Positions 1 through 8,422 of a DNA stretch of 12,163 nt are shown here, piece by piece. Both the position numbers and the translations under genes were made by a program. Source of the DNA: Larix sibirica (Eukaryota; Streptophyta; Pinopsida; Pinales; Pinaceae); the NCBI GenBank assembly GCA_004151065.3, contig NWUY0300107391.1:1-12163 (forward strand), written 5' to 3'. The number at the start of each line of letters is the position of its first letter. The first letter of the stretch is position 1. The notes under the pieces are model-generated. The model was not told the origin of the DNA. It worked only from the letters and a program-made list of their open reading frames with translations, and searched no databases.

Positions 1-1310
1 TTTAGGACAAAATAGTAAGCACAATATTTAATCATGGAACATTTTCAAATTTTCTCACATTCATCAAATGAAACCATACACAAGCATCAATGTTTATACT
101 ACCAACTATTCATAAAATTGTTTCCAATGCAATTACTTCTAAAGAAAATGTACATTTGGAAAAAATTCTATTATGAAAATAGGCTGAAACAAAATACTCA
201 AATTAGGTATTTTTATCAACTAATTGACCATCTCGAATAAAAATCAAATTGATTGATCAACTCCTCCTTTGGTGATTGTTAGAGTTATATGCCAGTTTTC
301 AACCGTTTTCTCAACAAAGGATTATAGAATTCAGGGTTTCGATCGTTCCTCAAGTAATCGAGTTGTGAAAGATGTGCTATCTAGGGATCAACGACTAAAC
401 CCCTGTTTGAAACTGATTGAGAGAAGCTACTTAGTTCAGATCTATGATCTTAAGTCAATTTGCATGAATAACTGAAGAAGAGCACGAGGAAGACTTGATG
501 GGTTCTCCTACTAGTTAGAGTTCAAAAATTTCCCCTCTACACTAAACTCACCTACCATCGATCAATTAACACAGAATAAGAAGAGGAAATCTAGGCTTTA
601 CAGTTTTTCTTTGAAGTGAAGTGGGTGGGTTTAACGGCTTGCGGATTCAAAACTAGGTGAAAAAGGGTCTCACCTAATCCTTTAACGCTCAGTAAAAAAC
701 AAGCAGGTTTATCAGATAAGACAAAAGGAACCTACCTAGAAAGTGTGAGTGCATGTCTGACCTAGCGTTTGAGTTGGAATAATTCTTCCTCCAGGTGGCG
801 TGATCAAGCGAACTACGTGTAGGAGTCAATTGTTGAAACAAAACGATTTCTTTTCTCTCAAAGATACCCTTAAACCCTAAATTATTAATAACTAGCTAGT
901 GATGGTCGAGAGTGATTTTCACATGGCCCAACGTTAACAATGATGCTTCGGGATTATAATTTGAAACGATTATTTCGGGATCTATCATGCTTTATATCGT
1001 TGTTGGATTAGGTTATGATCCGTTGCATTTAGAACACAAGCTAGTTTTATGCCAACATAGTTGGTAGTTAAATCAATATTGACTCTAGCACCAAAACTAT
1101 ACGCTCACTGATGAAATGAAGCTTCAAACAAAAAAAAATTACTAACCCAATGCGTTTCAGAGCCAAATGAGAAATGAACCCGATGTAGTATCGGATGCAA
1201 ACGAAAAATGGAAACGAACATCTTGGTTTTGTGAAAAAACTAAGTGTTGAAGTAACTTAGAGCTTGATTGAAAATTATTCCAACAAGTTCGATGGAAAAT
1301 CCAAACTTGA
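1..1310. other. Left flank, no identifiable gene
   Basis: This is AT-rich sequence with frequent stops in all six frames. The longest open stretches are about 60-70 codons (for example 34-240, 269-475 and 1157-1351 on the minus strand), which is what chance gives here. I recognise no protein motif, tRNA-like fold, LTR terminus or long repeat. It is probably old intergenic or decayed repeat DNA. Confidence 0.5.
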
Positions 1311-1371
1311 CTCGACCGGATTTGTGTGTGAATTAAAATTAACCTGACCATTTAAGAATGATATGAATTTG
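1311..1371. repeat. Left part of a split 32-bp minisatellite
   Basis: Two phased copies of a degenerate 32-bp unit are visible. The G of the recurring GACC core falls at 1314 and 1346, exactly 32 bp apart. The second copy runs through the target-site duplication and is continued, after the retrotransposon, by the copies starting at 8423. If the insertion and one duplicate are removed, the next core falls 31-32 bp further on, so the phase is kept across the junction. I could not extend the array convincingly upstream of 1311. Confidence 0.7.
1357..1371. repeat. Target-site duplication, left copy
   Basis: The 15-nt sequence AATGATATGAATTTG is repeated exactly at 8408-8422, directly after the A-tail of the retrotransposon. 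The first two A residues of the right copy cannot be separated from the A-tail, so the certain length is 13 bp. A direct duplication of this length next to a poly(A) tract is the usual product of target-primed reverse transcription by L1-type elements. Confidence 0.92.
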
Positions 1372-1512
1372 ATGGTTTCTCATTGGTCATCCCGGGAAGA
1401 ACCTCAGCTCTACATCCTCGCATGCCACACCTAGGGTTCTGAACCGCCCCCCTTAGCCTCACCCCATTGTCTCCACCTACTCCTAGTTGGACCTGTGCCT
1501 CTGGTACGACTC
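1372..1512 (+). other. Putative LINE 5' leader
   Basis: This C-rich stretch lies between the left target-site duplication and the first plausible ORF1 start (ATG 1513). In L1-type elements the internal promoter sits in this part, but I see no clear promoter motif. The boundary with ORF1 depends on the inferred start and may be wrong. Confidence 0.35.
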
Positions 1513-2981
1513 ATGGAAGACCCATTGGGAGGGGCCGAGGACCCCTCTAGCATGACCCCCTCATCCTCCAATCATGTCACCTATGTTCAAATCGAGACGG
1601 CTGAGGTACCCCTCATGTACCATGAAGCCTTGACTTCCAAATGACAACTGGTAAAAACACATGCATAGCTAAAACCATGGAAATACCCCAGGTCATGCTT
1701 CCTATTGGACGCATCAATGCCTGAGCACAAAAACTAAGGGACCACGCCTTGGTTGGAAAATTCATTGGCTTTTAGCCAACACTGCAAGCCCTCTATGGCT
1801 GGATCATGGCCAAATGGAAACCCAAGGCACACTTCGATCTGCAACTCGGATCCAAAGGATTCTTCACCATTATATTTCAGTGGCTTGAAGACAAAGCAAG
1901 ATTCGAGGATGGAGGCCCTTATTTCTTCAACTCTGCAGGATTATACCTCTTACATTGGACAAAAAAATTCAACCCAGACAAAGAGGACTTCACATGGGCG
2001 CCTGTTTGGATAAGGATGTACTCATTACCACAAGAGTACTAGGATGAAGACACGCTCAAAGACATCAACAATACCCTTGGCACCTATGTCAAAGCAGCAG
2101 AACAAACAAGAAATAGTAAGTACACCTCTTATGCCTGTGTATGCGTTTAAATGCACATAGCCAAATATATACCTAACTCGATTTGCCTTAACCATGAAGA
2201 TACAGAATGGGTTCAACCATTAGACTATGAGCATGTTCCTTACAGATGAAGAAGATGTCATGAACATGGCCATCTGTAACGAGACTGTCACATTAACAAT
2301 AACAGTCCTCAAGAAGTCAACAAGGATGATGAAGGCTTCTAGAAATTTGGGAGAAAAAGAAGACACCATCGCAAACCACCCACAGAGGAGAAGAAACCCA
2401 TTGACCCAACCTCCAACAACAGTTTCTCCATTCTGGAAGAACAAGTGGAAGATCCCACAACAAAGGAACAACAACCTGAAGATCTAGTCCTCATCCAAAT
2501 GATTATTGATTAGATCCACAATGATGCCCCTGAAATGAAGGAAAGCCTCACTGACAAGCTCATGCCCATTGAAGGACTCGTCAGGGAGGAGCACGGTATC
2601 CACTTGAAAGAGACAAAGAAACGTGCAAATACTAAAGGACCTGGAATACAAATGGATGAGGAAATGATTGAACTAGACTTACGCAAGCTCGACATCCTAG
2701 GTTTGGAAGACGCTTGCACCAGAAAACCCTTCAGCACCATCCCTCCCAAACATATCTAGATTCTAAAATAAGCCCTGGGAAAATTCAAGCATCTCAAATT
2801 GGGGATACACAACCTTCCCCAAAAATAAAATCACAAAACACAAAGAGACAACAACAAGAGAGGAAGAAAAACCGATATTCAAAGGATTAGTCAGCTAGGT
2901 ACCAGACTAGTGGAATTAGGGCAATATGCCCAGCTAACGGAGTTCTTTCCTACTTCTATACAAGGTTCCCAATGTAGCTAG
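1513..2981 (+). pseudogene. LINE ORF1, gag-like nucleic-acid-binding protein (DUF4283-like + CCHC), broken
   Basis: This is the ancestral RNA-binding ORF1 protein, which would coat the element RNA. The main frame is frame 3. A DUF4283-like domain lies at about 1740-2180, with recognisable pieces such as HALVGKFIGF, FEDGGPYFF, APVWIRMYSLPQEY and YACVCV. A single CCHC knuckle follows at 2247-2288. The acidic and Lys-rich middle part ends in a tail reading QLGTRLVELGQYAQLTEFFP. In-frame stops lie at 1722, 1773, 2040, 2148, 2247, 2277, 2340, 2511, 2757, 2769 and 2826. The start is inferred. Frame 1 reads well from ATG 1513 (MEDPLGGAEDPSS) to about 1641, where a frameshift would lead into frame 3 near 1677. 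Alternatively the start is ATG 1677. The stop at 2979-2981 overlaps the ORF2 start. Identity is good; exact ends are uncertain. Confidence 0.82.
2247..2288 (+). other. CCHC zinc knuckle of ORF1, interrupted by two stops
   Basis: Frame 3 reads with the exact spacing C-x2-C-x4-H-x4-C. The first Cys position is now TGA (2247-2249), which fits a TGC or TGT ancestor. The second Cys is at 2256, the His at 2271 and the last Cys at 2286. A TAA at 2277-2279 sits in the last spacer. The preceding residues (LDYEHVPYR) match the usual context of the knuckle in plant LINE ORF1 proteins. The role is binding single-stranded nucleic acid. Confidence 0.85.
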
Positions 2982-3700
2982 TCTCCTCGAACGTGAGAGG
3001 GCTCAATGGACTCACCAAGCATCGTATGTTAAAACGCAAAATCATGCAAGATTCTCCCTCTCTCATTTTCCTATAGGAAACCAAAAGTTCTTATGAGAAA
3101 CTCCACTCCCTTATGTCCAACATTTGGAAGGGATTCCAAGTCATGGAAACTAATGCCATAGGTTCTTCCAAAGGAATTGTGATAGCCTGGAACCCCACCA
3201 TTCTTGCCCTGAATGACTTTGCTGCCACTTCTCACTCCCTTAATACCTCTTTTGACATTATTGGCACCAACCTCTTACGCCACCTCATGAACATCTATGG
3301 TCCTCAAGCCCCTTCTGATAAACTTAAGCTCCTTGACTCTATCTCTTGGTTCACCTTGCATCATCCTGACTCCTTTCTTATCATTGGAGGGGACTTCAAT
3401 GTGATTACCTCTCTTCAAGAAAGAAAAGGGGGTCGTCGCTTCCTCACCCCTGAAGACACTCTTTTCAAAAACTGCATCAACGATTGTGAACTCATCAAAC
3501 CTGAGCCCTCTGAAAGCTTTCTCACCTGGAATAATCGCAGAGGAGGAACCCAACAACTTGCCTCTCGTCTTGACCGATTTCTTGTTTCAGAAAAATCCAT
3601 TGACATAGGAGGATAGCTCACCATGGCGGTCCTACCCTCTGCAGGCTGAGATCACTGGCCGATTTCTCTCAACTGGAAGCACTCGCATAACAAAAAAATT
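2972..3700 (+). other. ORF2 APE-type endonuclease domain
   Basis: This domain makes the first-strand target nick. Visible landmarks are NVRGLN near the N-terminus, where the usual Trp before Asn is now Ser; L-stop-ETK at 3071-3085, with TAG where the family has Gln but the catalytic Glu kept; GIVIAWNP; NIYGP; GGDFN at about 3386-3400, with Asp 3392 and Asn 3398 intact; LDRFLVS; and stop-DHWPI at 3647, where the Ser of the usual SDH triad motif is now TGA. The fold is well preserved at sequence level, but four stops break it (2975, 3074, 3614, 3647). Confidence 0.9.
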
Positions 3701-4486
3701 CGAGTGCTTTCGCTTTGAAATTTTTTGGCTAACCCATCCCTCTTTTCAGGACACCATCCGCAACTGGTGGATCAATATGAAGGTGGAGGGTTGCTAAAAA
3801 ATCGTTATCTTCAAAAAAAAAATCAAGTTGCTCAGATCTCAGTTGTGCATCTAGAACATAACAACTTTCGGCAACATCTTTTCATCCAAAAGCGAACTTG
3901 AAAAGAACCCAGAAAACATCTAAAAGGACATTATGGAACAAAGACAGACTGAAGAGCTCAAAAAAAAGGAGAAAGAGATCCACAAACAGCTGGATATCCG
4001 CTGCAAGCAAGAATAAATTATTTGGCGACAAAAATCCAGAATCAATAGGCTCAAGGAAGGGGAGAAAAACACCACCTTCTTCCACTGCACCACAATTAAG
4101 CATAGAATACACAACAGGATAAATACCCTAACGTCTGCAGCTGGAATGGATATCTGCAACCAAGAGGAAATTGAGCATGAACTCATCAATCACTTAAAGG
4201 CTCTTCTCACTGAAGATGACGATGAAAGATCCCATGTCATCAGCAGGGTCACCAACCACATCCCCTCCATCCTCTCTGCTTAGCAAAATGCCACTCTCAT
4301 GAAGGAAATATCTATGGTAGAAATGGAGCCCCTGTCAATCATATGGAAGAAGGCACAACCCATGGACTAGATGGCTTCACCATCAACTTCTTTCATTATT
4401 GTTGGGACATCCTGAAACAAGAGATCTAAGATTTGGTTGAAGAATCTAGATCCAAGCAATGGGTCCTTCCTTTGCTCAACGCCACC

Positions 4487-5266
4487 TTCCTTACCCTCAT
4501 CCCCAAAGAAATCGACACATCCTCCCTAGCAAAGTTTAGGCCTATCTCCCTCTGCAATGTGGTTTACAAAATTCTGACAAAATTTGTAGCCAACCACCTT
4601 AAAGTGCTCCTTCCACTTCTGATCTCACCCGAACAAACTGGCTATGTGGAAGGGCGCCAAATCCTGGATGGAATCATTCTTTCTCATGAAGTGATTCACT
4701 CTTTGAAAACAACTAAGACCCCGGGGATGCTGGTCAAATTAGATCTCTCAAAGGCCTTTGACAAACTAAGTTGGAAGTTCATTGAAAAAATACTCCTGGC
4801 TTTTGGTTTCTATCAAGAATGGACCAACTGGGTCCTGTCCCTAACCTCCTTGGCTTTCTTCTCCATCCTTTTCAATAGGTACCCCTCCATCACTTTCTCC
4901 CCCTCCAGAGGAATCCATCAAGGAGACCCCCTCTCCCCCTTCCTCTTTATCCTCATGGCCAAGGGACTGGGAAGAATGCTAAAAGTTGAGCTCCTGACTG
5001 GCACCCTTCGTGGCATCTCCTTACATGGAAACCCCCTCACAACCTATCAACAATTTGTGGATGACAAATTTCTCTTTGGGAACCCTTTTGTCCAGGAAGC
5101 CTCCACCCTCAACTGCATTTTGCAGACCTACTATGAATCCTCAGGCACCACTGTGAACCTGGAAAAGTCCCAACTTTTCTTCTTCCACACTAAACCCATC
5201 ACACAAAGAAATATTTCTTGCATCCTGGGATACTCTTCTACCTCCCTCCCCTCCAAATACCTGGGC
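4487..5266 (+). other. ORF2 reverse transcriptase domain
   Basis: This is the LINE RT core. Motifs in order are FLTLIPKE (4487), FRPISLCNVVYKI, LVKLDLSKAFD (4730-4762, first catalytic Asp at 4742), GIHQGDPLSPFLF (from 4910), QQFVDDKFLF (catalytic Asp pair at 5060-5065) and PSKYLG (ending 5266). The whole domain lies in one uninterrupted reading frame from 4430 to 5584, the longest open stretch in the element. The active-site box reads FVDD instead of the common F/Y-A-D-D, and the next residue is Lys where Thr is usual. Both Asp residues are intact. Confidence 0.95.
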
Positions 5267-5818
5267 TCTCCCCTCTTTGACTTTTCCATCAAGCATTCCT
5301 TGTGGAGAGATCTCCTTGACAAGTTGGAAAATAAAATCTCCTCTTGGACTTTTCGCTCCCTCAACCTGCCCAGTAGAATTGTGCTTCTCAAGTATGTCCT
5401 CCAATCCATGCCTCTTTATCTCTTCTCAGTCCTTGCTGCCCCCAAGTTGGTCATCGAAACAATGAGAAAATTCCAAAAGTCTTTCCTTTGGGGAGGAAAC
5501 CACCATAATCGCAAGTGTGCCCTTGTGAAATGGGACATTCTTTGCAAACCAAAAAGACAGGGTGGCCTTGGGTTCTGGGATCCATAAATTAATAATCATG
5601 TCTTCTTAGCGAAAATTTGGTGTAAATGGGTCACAGACATAGTCTCCCCCTAGAGTCTTCTCTGGAATAGAAAATATGCCCCTAACTTTCCTGCTCAGCT
5701 TCGTATCCTCTATGACCAAGATCCCCCAGGATCTCTAATCTGGTGAGAAACCAACTGTCAAATAGCCCTCATCCAGCAGCACGGCTTCTGGGAAGTCAAG
5801 GATGGTCAACATGAAAAT

Positions 5819-5971
5819 TTGTGGTTCAAAGTGTCCGCCTTCCTTTGGCTCCTAGCTCATAGGCGCATTCTAACCTGGGATAACATCCAAAGAAAAGGCA
5901 TCGTTGGGCCCTCATGGTATCCCATGTGCGAAACTCACCCGGAAACCATTAACCACTTGCTCAGCTCTTGT
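5819..5971 (+). other. ORF2 zf-RVT zinc-binding segment
   Basis: The stretch FLWLLAHRRILTWDNIQRKG, then GPSWYPMCET and INHLLSSC, is the zinc-binding segment that follows the RT in plant LINE proteins. The family pattern has Cys-x2-Cys followed by His and Cys. Here the first Cys position is Tyr (TAT, 5918-5920), which fits a TGT to TAT change. Cys 5927, His 5954 and Cys 5969 are kept. The segment sits between the stops at 5744 and 6188. Confidence 0.85.
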
Positions 5972-6394
5972 GAAGTCGCAAATGAAATCTCAGATAAAGT
6001 GGCCCATCTCTGGAAACACACCAATAGAATCAAAGATGATATCATGCAAACCATTTCCAACTGGGACCCATCTCCCTTTCAGAGTTTCATTGTTAATTGT
6101 CTTTGGAATCTCATCCCCAGGCTCGTGCTCTGGATTATTTGGAAAGAAAGAAACAAAAGAATTTTTTACTCAAAGAAAAAGCAAGTCTAAGAGATCTGGA
6201 TCACCCTCACCACAAACCTTCACGACACCCTTTCCTTGAAATACTGGAGCTCCACTGATCTTCCCACTCTCCCATTGGAAAGAGCCATCCTTTTTGACAG
6301 GCACCTTCATGTCACTCCCCCTCCCCACCCTCTCCGTAAATCCCCTTCCAACTCCCCTATCCTGGAGCACTCAAGCAAGCCCCCTCTTGGTTTC

Positions 6395-6790
6395 TTCAAA
6401 CTCAACTTTGACGGAGCCTCCAAAGGCAATCCTAGAGCTGCTGGATATGGTGGAGCTCTTTGATACGATACTAGAACCAACAAGCTCATCTTCATGGGGA
6501 CCATTGGCCATGATACCAACAATGAAGTTGAACTCATAGGTGTTCTTGAAGGCCTCAAATGTTCCCACAGGCATGGTTTACTTCCCCTCATCATTGAAGG
6601 CGACTCCAAAATCATCTTATCACTTTCCAATAGACTTCATAATGGAGCCAGGGAAAACAAACTCTCGACTAGCTGGAGACTAGCGCAGTGATTGCAGGAC
6701 TTGGAAACAACCATTACTCTTGCTATCTCAATCTCCTTTTAGCATGTTAGAAGGAAAGCCAATGTGCTTGCAGACTACCTAGCCAACGAA
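6395..6790 (+). other. ORF2 RNase H domain (plant L1 type)
   Basis: This domain removes RNA from RNA-DNA hybrids during element replication. Frame 2 reads FKLNFDGASKGNP (Asp 6410), TNNEVELIGVLEGL (Glu 6530), IIEGDSKII (Asp 6602) and HVRRKANVLADYLANEG (Asp 6773). All four expected acidic residues of the active site survive. Stops at 6461, 6689 and 6740 interrupt it. The TGA at 6461 replaces what is commonly Arg in this family, a CGA to TGA type change. An RNase H in this position is known for plant L1 lineages and is thought to be an acquired archaeal-like form. Confidence 0.92.
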
Positions 6791-7011
6791 GGAGTGACCT
6801 ATAACACTGCTCTTCTTGAAAAAACCCTAACTTCCTCTACCTCCAGGACAACCATTCTGCAATGCCAAACTCTTGCAGATTTGGATATCGATTCCTCAGA
6901 TGCGGGTTAGGATGCAAGCACTACCACGGGGGTTAGGCCTCACACGACACCTGGTCAGGCACATGCAAGACACCCAGACAATAGGGATGATGTCAGGATC
7001 ACTCTTGAAGT

Positions 7012-7338
7012 GACATCGAGCCACCCAGATCTTTAATCCCTCTACCATTTCCGTCCCCTCCACCATCCTGTACTGGTTCCCACACTCGACCCCCATGGCT
7101 CTCTGGCATGCGAAGTTCATCTATCCCTTCATCTACACCTGTACTTTCCCCTCTATTAGGCCCCCTCGCACTCTCGCCCTCCTACTTCGCGTTCCCTCTA
7201 TTCCTCTGTTACTCAAGCTCCCGCTTCCCTGCTCCTCCACTTCTCAAACTCCCTCTACTACATCGCTCCATGTTCTCCAGCTCACCTACACCTACATCAA
7301 CATCCATCTTGATTCATGGGGCACTCGAAAGGAACTAA
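7012..7338 (+). pseudogene. Ser/Pro-rich linker-like reading frame after RNase H
   Basis: Frame 1 is open for about 109 codons and is strongly Pro/Ser/Leu-rich, with runs such as LPFPSPPPS, SSSIPSSTPVLSPLLGP and SSSPTPTSTS. In the ORF2 frame (frame 2) the same DNA has stops at 7034, 7157 and 7310. It could be a disordered linker joining ORF2 to the next reading frame, shifted by indels. It could also be a C/T-rich untranslated spacer whose low stop content follows from its composition. I cannot separate these from one copy. Confidence 0.35.
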
Positions 7339-8139
7339 ATCTAGTAAGAAGACTGACGCCCAAGAGGCTAGGAAAACCAGGGAAGGCTACGATGTCGAGA
7401 TTTCAATTCCTGTTCGCTTGCTGGTTGACAATTTGGAGGCTCAAATCATTGTTGATATTCTCTACATGGGGAGTCAGGTTCAGCCATGGGATCCATACTG
7501 GATGGTAAAGAACATGATCAGTGAGATCATGGACAACATGCTGTCCAACTGGGCCACTGCGAGGCATGCCACGCAGACCCTAAGAGTCACCCTTCCAAAT
7601 ATGGTAGCCACTCTCAGCAGCCTGGAAAATACCCTTAGCTGGGATTCATATGCACCCACCCGTCACCTCCGTCGTGACTTTTGTTTGGAAATAAATGGTC
7701 ATGGTGCCACCCCCTGGTGGTCAGAGCAATGGTGGTGCTTGGTAATCTAGCCACACCATTTGGAAAAAACATGAAAGCCCCTGCATGTGCTAGTCTACAA
7801 CCTCCCTGTGGCAAGGCGCTTGATTTTCAGAAAGGAAAGGAACTGGTACAACCCTCCTTCTCCACTCCCTCCACTCTGGGCCTGATCTTGGGTAAGTGTA
7901 CTCGCAATGAGAAGAACATCAATGCTCCTAGATACAGGAAGATAGCACCCCTACTGATAAAGCTCCCTATGAGAATCATTCATCCTCCAGCGAAAGAAAA
8001 AGTGTCTACTACGAAGAGAACTCTGCCATCTGTGAAGGAAATTCTGCCTCATTCCAATGACGTGGAGGACAACGCTTGTTACAGATGCCCCATCCTAGAG
8101 GAGATTCCCTCCGATGCTGAGGCACCTTCTACACACTGA
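7316..8139 (+). pseudogene. Unrecognised coding-like region: ORF3 or ORF2 C-terminal extension
   Basis: I do not recognise this protein. Frame 2 is open from ATG 7316 to the stop at 7748-7750. Frame 1 is open from before 7681 to the TGA at 8137-8139, so one frameshift between about 7681 and 7747 would give about 274 codons. The N-terminus is Lys-rich (GTKSSKKTDAQEARKTRE). A probably helical middle part follows, with pieces such as VRLLVDNLEAQIIVDILYMG and VATLSSLENTL. The C-terminal half is basic and Pro-rich and ends acidic (CPILEEIPSDAEAPSTH). No nonsense codon breaks the two joined frames, while the ORF2 core has about one per 77 codons. The T-rich 3' UTR begins right after the TGA. In the same frame as ORF2, a TGA at 7310 lies just before the ATG. 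I propose no function. Confidence 0.5.
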
Positions 8140-8399
8140 AAAGGAGGTTTTTCAGCTGTTTTTTGTTTTTTTGCATGAGCCTCTATGCTCCTGTCTATTT
8201 GTCTATTTATATGCTTCCATGGACATGAATCCTTCTCTAGTTCATCCTATTTCCCCTACTCTGGGAAGGATTTTTTTGCACAATTTGGATCATAAATACC
8301 TAGACTCTTTGGATCATCAAGGTTGGATTAGACCACCTCAGACTATACTCATTATTGTATTTTTACTTCTTCTAGCTTAATATATCTTTGCAGCATTAC
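8140..8399 (+). other. LINE 3' UTR
   Basis: This stretch of about 260 nt between the last coding-like stop and the A-tail is T-rich, with T-runs near 8158-8171, and lacks coding character. In L1-type elements the 3' end of the RNA is where reverse transcription starts. I see no canonical AATAAA. The nearest AT-rich motif is AATATATC at about 8380. Confidence 0.65.
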
Positions 8400-8409
8400 A
8401 AAAAAAAAA
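8400..8409 (+). other. Poly(A) tail of the LINE
   Basis: Ten A residues close the element directly before the right target-site duplication. The last two may belong to the duplication. This fixes the orientation of the element as plus strand. Confidence 0.9.
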
Positions 8410-8422
8410 TGATATGAATTTG
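8408..8422. repeat. Target-site duplication, right copy
   Basis: AATGATATGAATTTG is identical to 1357-1371. The sequences beyond it differ (GGCT here, ATGG on the left inside the element), as expected for a true insertion boundary. Confidence 0.92.

Larger units (their letters stand above)
2972..6910 (+). pseudogene. LINE ORF2 core polyprotein: endonuclease, RT, zf-RVT, RNase H (broken)
   Basis: This is the replication protein of the element. It starts at ATG 2972 and stays in frame 2, except for about 3693-4330, which reads in frame 3. That excursion is bounded by a likely one-base gain in the A-run at 3692-3698 and a one-base loss near 4326-4334. Domain order is APE endonuclease (about 2972-3700), linker (about 3700-4400), RT (about 4487-5266), thumb and connector, zf-RVT (about 5819-5971) and RNase H (about 6395-6790). 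In-frame stops lie at 2975, 3074, 3614, 3647, 3795, 3852, 3921, 4014, 4281, 4427, 5585, 5651, 5744, 6188, 6461, 6689 and 6740. The TAG at 6908-6910 could be the original stop or another lesion, because coding-like sequence continues downstream. The core of about 1,310 codons is a normal length for plant L1 ORF2. Confidence 0.92.
1372..8409 (+). mobile_element. Degraded full-length plant L1-type LINE retrotransposon
   Basis: This is a single non-LTR retrotransposon of about 7.04 kb. It moved by copying its RNA at a nicked chromosomal target. The order is 5' leader, ORF1 (DUF4283-like plus CCHC knuckle), ORF2 (APE endonuclease, RT, zf-RVT, RNase H), an extra coding-like region, a 3' UTR and an A-tail. 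Both ends are fixed by a 15-nt target-site duplication, and the base composition changes from AT-rich to C-rich at about 1375. Nearly all coding sequence stays in one frame per ORF, so decay was mainly by point nonsense changes with few indels. The RNase H after the zf-RVT is typical of plant L1 lineages. The copy cannot encode working proteins. The region after RNase H is longer than I expect for plant L1 elements. Confidence 0.94.

Noticed and set aside
34-475. Two 68-codon plus-strand open frames
   Set aside because: Their length is near chance for this composition, with no motif, no neighbouring coding signal and low-complexity content.
1753-2013. 86-codon frame-1 open frame overlapping the ORF1 domain
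   Set aside because: The DUF4283-like signal is in frame 3, so this is a shadow frame. Only the part of frame 1 before about 1643 was considered as a possible ORF1 N-terminus.
5131-5409. Minus-strand open frames opposite the RT domain
   Set aside because: They are shadows of the C-rich, strongly coding plus strand.
2972-6910. Stops and shifts in ORF2 explained by introns
   Set aside because: The domain sequence is continuous across the stops in one frame, with no extra sequence to remove, and LINEs copy from unspliced RNA.
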